Of a stretch of 64,000 nt of DNA, positions 58,990 to 64,000 are shown piece after piece. The DNA comes from Isoetes taiwanensis (lineage: Eukaryota; Streptophyta; Lycopodiopsida; Isoetales; Isoetaceae): contig JAJEKV010000495.1 of NCBI GenBank assembly GCA_021234155.1, positions 105,884-169,883 on the forward strand, in the 5' to 3' direction. Under the pieces are notes generated by a model. It was not told the origin of the DNA, ran no database searches, and worked only from the letters and a program-made list of their open reading frames with translations. The position numbers and the translations under genes were made by a program. Numbering within the stretch: position 1 is the stretch's first letter; every line of letters begins with the position of its first letter.

Positions 58990-61900
58990 TTGTTGCCTCA
59001 AACAGCTGATTTCCGGACTGGTTCAGATGTCATGGCTCCTCAGGCTGATGGGGGATTGATTGAGCCTCATGGCTTGGGGCTGAAGCCAAGGGAGATGGCG
59101 AGGAGAAAGAATCCTCCAGTAAAGGGGAAGGGCATGGGTCTCGGCATGCATGAAGAGGCGGGGGCTGTAGGAAGTGGCATGCAATTGGTGGCAGAGATGA
59201 GGGAGCTCTGCAATCCCCTTCGGTTGAGAGTTATGTGGATTGCTCTTCCCCTCGGTATAGTTGAGACCCCGATGATTGTGTTTTGGAGACTCCGGTATTG
59301 ATTCCATCAAGCATGCCCCTTTGGAAGCCCCGGATCTGTGATGCCCTCTTCCCCGGTGCTATGGAAGGGATCACTTAGCGGGTGATCGCCCTCTTCTAGG
59401 GTGCTGCATGGTGTGCATGTAGATGATGTGCCCCCTAGGGTGCCCCGGATACCTCTTAGGGTGCCAGGCAGCAGCCCAACTCCTGTGCCACCCGGGCGAA
59501 CAATAACTTGTTGCTCGCATCACTCATTGGGGGTTTCAGATGGATCAAGTGCAAGGCTCTGGTGTCGGGGTTGCCTCGTGTTCAAGAGGCTCTGAAATTT
59601 GTGGAGGATCATCACTCTGTTGACCTCAGGCGGCTCTTCAGGGGACTCCATGGATAGATATTGATCATACCGGACATACATGGACCATTGAGAATCTAGT
59701 TTCATTTGCGATATTGAGCTACTTCCGAGTTACATATTGGATACAAGGAGGTTTAGCTCTTGGCTTTGCCAGGACATCGGTGATTGGTTTGCCGAGGTAT
59801 CGATCTCAAATTCCTACCAAATAATTTCTTCATAATCATGTTTGGTGAAGTCTTAAATGCGGCGGTTGGTTGTGTCGGGGTGGATACTTTGGTGAATCAT
59901 ATGTGTTGTATCAAGATTATACTCCGGCAATGTCCACGGTTCTCTACTTGCCGGTCAAAATCCGTGTTGGTTCAGATTCGGATCTTCCTCGACCGATGGT
60001 GCTGATTTCTTGGTTTCTATGGCTAATGGCACGGGTGTATATTTGGCTCATTGCGGGTCCCCAAGATCCGTGATTTGCTCTTCTGCTTTTGTACTGTGTC
60101 CACTTCTCTTCAAAGGCGTAGTGGTCCCCGGCATTTTCTCTTCGATTGAAGCTTTTGAATGGCTCGGAGATCAGTTCGGATGTTTCCATCTGTTGTGCTA
60201 CCATCTGACCTGTTGTTGATCGGCTGGTGCTTGTGATGTGGTAGGGGTTAGGGTGCTTATGGGGGGCCGGGATTCCTTTGTTACTGAGGCAACATGCAGG
60301 GACTCGATGGTGTAGTGAGTGGAGTTGGGACGAGGTGGGTGTAGTTGGGAGAGGTGGTGTGGGGCGAGGCCGTGGCAAAGCTTCTTTGCTGGCAGCCCAT
60401 TGGATGCGGGGGCTAGGGGCGTGGTGGCTCGGGGAGGCTCGGATGATGATTTAATTGTGGCTAGGTGCGAGGGGCAGGGCTGTGGGAGGGGCTGGTGATC
60501 CCGGGGATGTCTCCGGTAGCTGTATGTCTTGAGCATGAGGTGGCTGGAGCAGCCCGGTTGGAAGGTAGAGACTAGTGTGGCCCATGACTCTATGGAGGTG
60601 CACAGGGGACTTCCAACACGTGTTGGAAGTGGAGTGTCGTGAGCCGGTGTGGGTCACTTTGTTGTGATTAATCCTCTGGCTCTAGATGATGACTCGCGGG
60701 AGTTGGTCGATGGCCTGATGGGTAGGCATGTGGGGCTTGACACTTCTCCTCCGGGATGAATAGATCGATCCTCGTTGGAATGTCTTAAGTGCGGTCCTCT
60801 AGTAGTAAGAAGGCGGATGTTTCTTTAATTGCGATTTAGTCGTCGATATTGTTTGCATTCGTGAGCATAAAAGTGTCATGGGGTGATATGTCCGTGCTCA
60901 TGAATATGGTTGGTAGGCGGTTTGTCTCTATTGCTTCTTCTTCGGACTAGTGGGGGTACTCTTATTGCTTGAAGGATGGATGTATGCGAGGTCACATACT
61001 ATTGAACAAGTTTAGTCGGTGGGCAACAATTAAGTGGTTGGAGGAGGGCAAGTGGGGGATTGTTAATGTTTATGTAATCAGCCTTCTGAAGGGTGCTTTA
61101 TGGGCCACATTCCGGAAGCCCTTGGTGGCGGCCGAGTTGTTTAGTTCTTTGTAGGGGACGGTATGGTAGAGCCAGTAGAGGACCGTCGGTTGGAATTGGT
61201 TGTGCATGGGTTTGAGAGGGACCAAATGGTCTTGTTTGTTGCAGATTTGGCTTTGGTTGAGATCCACGGGGACTTGTCTTTCACCTATTGTAATATGCGG
61301 TTAGTGCGGGCGGTATGCTAAGCATGACCCGGTGCTATGCTTCCCCATGCCTTTGGATGGTGTGCCCTCTTTTCGCGGAGTAACATTGTCTACCTCCATT
61401 TGATCATTACCCTCGGGTTTTGTCTAGTCAGGGTCGGTTGCCTCTCGAGCCCTCTAGGGCCGGTGTTCCGTTTTGAACACCGGCTTACGGCCGATCTGCG
61501 GATTTCGGCCAGTGCGGAAGTTGTGGCTTGATACCTTTCATCTCTGAAGGGGGTATGCGGTATGGTGATTGCGTTGGCGCAGGGGCGTTTTGCCAAAAGG
61601 TCTTTGGTGGCGGCATGTCGTAGGAAGCGGCAGAGTTGCATGGTCTCTACTCGAGTCGGAGAGGATTGGCCCCACTTCGATGGCATTAGGGGAGAATCGT
61701 GTTGCGGCGTATTGTTGTTTGCGAGCGAAGTTAGGCGTGAAGGTGGCCCTTACCCTAGTTGAAGGAGGGTAAGTTCGTGGTGTTCTTTGGCGGCTAGGCC
61801 CGATATGCAACATCTATGGCGTCCTTGCTTTGCCTAATGGCCGGACTTTGGAGGATCCCGCTGATTTGCAGCGGTATGTGCATTTCTCAGGGTTTTTCGC

Positions 61901-64000
61901 CGCGGCGCACTCTTCCCTATGGCCGAAGATCGGGGTGGCTTGTTTTTGGGGCTGTTAAGCCATCTATTTACCCTCACCGGCCAACAAGTGAGAGCTTGGA
62001 GCAAGAGCTCTCGGAGATTTTAGCGTAGGCATGTATGTGCATGGCCAAGGATAAATGTCATGGGCTGGATGGCATCCCGCGGGAGTTCTTTTCGGACTTA
62101 TTGGGGATTGGTGAGTCATGTCCGTATTATCTTGATTCTTGCGGTCTTCTCAAATGGATAGGATCTTGAATACCGTATGCATTTCCTTGATTCCTAAGGT
62201 TAGCGACCTTCTACCATTAATGATTGAGGCCTATCTCCCTTCTTGTCCTCGTATACAAGATTATTGCGAAAGCCACTGGCAGAGAAGTTGAAGCGGTGTT
62301 GACTTCTTCCATTAGTAAAGGTGCGATGCGGGTTTGTTCACAGGAGAACATTTTGACTAATGTTGCATGACTTATGAGGGCCTTTATTAGGTTAGGAGAA
62401 CGAGGTCAAGGCATTGCCTATCTTAAGCTTGACTTTGCCAAAGCTTAGCGATGGTGTCCGATGGGAGTTCTTATGCGCCATGATGTTAGTGTTGGGCTGT
62501 GGTCCACGCTTTAAGACAGCGATCCTTGAAGCTACATAGGTCGGCCACGGGCCTCGGTGGTGTGGCGAGGTGAACCCTCAGCCTTTTCCTCCTTGGCCAG
62601 AGGGGTGCGTCGGGAGTGCCCTTGGGCCCCTTTTTGTTCTACGATTGTGGCGGAGCAGCCTTTCGCCGATTGTTTTTTGGCTGCGGTGGAGTGGAGGAGG
62701 GTGGTGGATGGGCCGGATGCGAGATGGTAGCCAGCGGATTATTAACCGATTAGATGACACTTTCCTCTTCTTGGTGAGAAAGAGAGGAATACATGAATGA
62801 GAAGGGTTTTTGGATACTTTCTCCTTGGCCTCGGGCATTCTAAATTGGAGTAAAATGCAAAAGCATTATGGGCCCTAACCGGCCCAGCCTCCCCTTGTTT
62901 GGCCCTATTCCCTTGGAAGGTGCTTTGGGTAATGTGTGTACTAAGCTGTTGGGTATTTCCCTTAGGAGGATAGGGTGTGGGATGAGATTTTTCCGGGGGG
63001 TTAAAACACCTCAATTGGTGGAAGTGTAGCAAGTTATCCATGGCAGGTCGGATCACTATTGCCAAGTCGATGCTGTAGCACTCATGTGTATCCCCGGCAT
63101 CGCGATGTTAGCTCAGGGTAGATCACGGGCTTTGGATAAGATTGTTGAAATTTTGTGTGTAAGGGCGGGGATGATGAAGGGGATTTGTTAAAGTGTCTTG
63201 GTGGAAGTGTCTCGCCCCATGAGATAGCGGCTTGGCCATTCTGGATTTCTTCTGCATAGTAGGTGTTGGTCTCAAGTTTGTTTGGAGCATCTGCCGGGAT
63301 GGAGCATCTTCTCTGGTCTTGTTATTTGTTGTTACGATCTGTTAGCCATTGTGGCATTTGGAAAGCCCGTCTCACGTGCATGTGGGTTGCCACGAGGCGC
63401 TTTGTTGTCTCGGCCTTTCCACATGCATCCCCTTTCTCACACCAGGGGTGTTCGCGGGCTTGGATTATATGCGTGTGTTCTTCCGGCTGGGTGTACTCGG
63501 TTATCACCACTCTTCTCATTGGGTTCCTTTGCCCTTGGGCGCCCTTGTGCATGCCGGTGTGAGCCCGTTGGAGGCGAGCTCGTGTGCTCACCTTGGAAGT
63601 TGGTATTGTTGGGTCAGATGGCCCCTAGCTTTGTGGGAGTCTTTTGAGGCAGCTTTTGAGGGTGGTTGGGCTATCAGGAACAAGTGGCGGGAATTCGCTA
63701 CACACCTATAGTCCCTCGGGATGATGTGGTGGTGTGGGGTTTGGAAGGTTCATCGGGATGTTGTGTCTTCTGTTTTGTCGGTCTTGTTTGGAGTGCGGCT
63801 ATTCATGACAGCCCCTCTTACGGCAAGTGGTCTCTGCGGCTTCCGGGGATGAAGGCTCGGTATGGATGTGGACATGGAGCTCACTTTGCTTGATTTGGGG
63901 TGCTTACGTGGCGGTGGTGCACAGCTGTCGAGTGGTGCCCTTATTGAGTCAGTTTAGGCGGTGTGAACCCTCTCGCCCTTGTGTGTAGCCTTCATCATTG
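58990..64000 (+). mobile_element. LINE (endonuclease plus RT type), decayed, runs off the window
   Basis: A plus-strand, GC-richer block that carries LINE ORF2 domains in the normal order: an endonuclease-like part near 60960-61520, RT between about 62030 and 63060, and post-RT sequence to the window end. The part 58990-60700 would be the 5' region and ORF1. It has open but frame-broken stretches (such as 59784-60219) with no domain I can name. Its RT sequence resembles that of the LINE at 26-28 kb (shared LDFAKA and DDTFLFLV), so the two may belong to related lineages. The 3' end lies beyond 64000. Confidence 0.7.
60960..63900 (+). pseudogene. LINE ORF2: endonuclease and reverse transcriptase, heavily frame-broken
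   Basis: The endonuclease part is recognised by WLEEGKWGIVNVY at about 61035-61075, then KGALWATFRKPL, and RLTADLRIS near 61485. RT pieces are KCHGLDGIPREFF (62056), RPISLL and VYKIIAKA (62230-62270), AYLKLDFAKA (62417) followed after one shift by VRWEFLCAMM, GVRRECPLGPL (62606) and IINRLDDTFLFLV (62738), where the usual YADD is reduced to LDD. TFSLASGIL follows at about 62815. Stops and shifts occur every 50-150 bases. It cannot encode an active enzyme. Confidence 0.7.

Overview
This is nuclear DNA from a land plant. The evidence is short GT-AG introns (67-85 bp) in a plant-type P4-ATPase gene, a plant-type dual-specificity phosphatase, several plant-style LINEs, CACTA ends, long-TIR elements and LTR-type DNA. 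A seed-free plant (fern, lycophyte or bryophyte) fits the transposase families seen, but that is inference and I cannot name the species. There is no sign of bacterial, viral or organellar organisation. Most of the window is layers of decayed mobile DNA with two recognisable host-type genes.

Layout. 0.5-1.9 kb: 3' part of a LINE. 3.2-4.6 kb: diverged tandem repeats. 4.66-17.55 kb: a short transposon with ~455-bp terminal inverted repeats, whose left arm is split by an ~11.6-kb LTR-retrotransposon-like insertion (4812-16403). Removing the insertion restores two arms of equal length. 18.8-19.03 kb: the end of a CACTA element. 19.9-21.9 kb: minus-strand coding relics, including a transposase-like pseudogene. 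22.6-23.7 kb: minisatellite-like DNA built from 24-bp palindromes. 25.0-25.5 kb: a dual-specificity phosphatase on the minus strand, with a LINE (26.25-28.4 kb) next to it. 30.8-31.3 kb: a local duplication. 33.4-37.9 kb: a P4-ATPase (ALA1-like lipid flippase) on the plus strand, with at least six introns and clustered one-base frame breaks. 41.5-41.9 kb: small foldback elements.

44.37-58.37 kb is the most interesting stretch. Its two ends carry matching inverted ~28-bp termini followed about 50 bp in by the same octamer (AAGTGCTT or its complement). Inside are, on the plus strand, a coiled-coil plus RING-H2-like coding relic and an FCP1-like HAD phosphatase relic, and on the minus strand a transposase-like relic with SDG...QFK and HGKG...DG motifs. 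Between them lies a 2.78-kb direct duplication bounded by (TTC)n tracts. Whether this is one large element or two related ones cannot be settled by reading. 59-64 kb is a decayed LINE (endonuclease plus reverse transcriptase) running off the window.

A theme across the window is that recognisable proteins are broken mainly by one-base insertions or deletions while the amino acids on both sides remain good. This could be recent gene death, or consensus errors in a long-read assembly. The two explanations need to be separated before any of these genes is called a pseudogene. All family assignments are from memory of motifs; no search was run.
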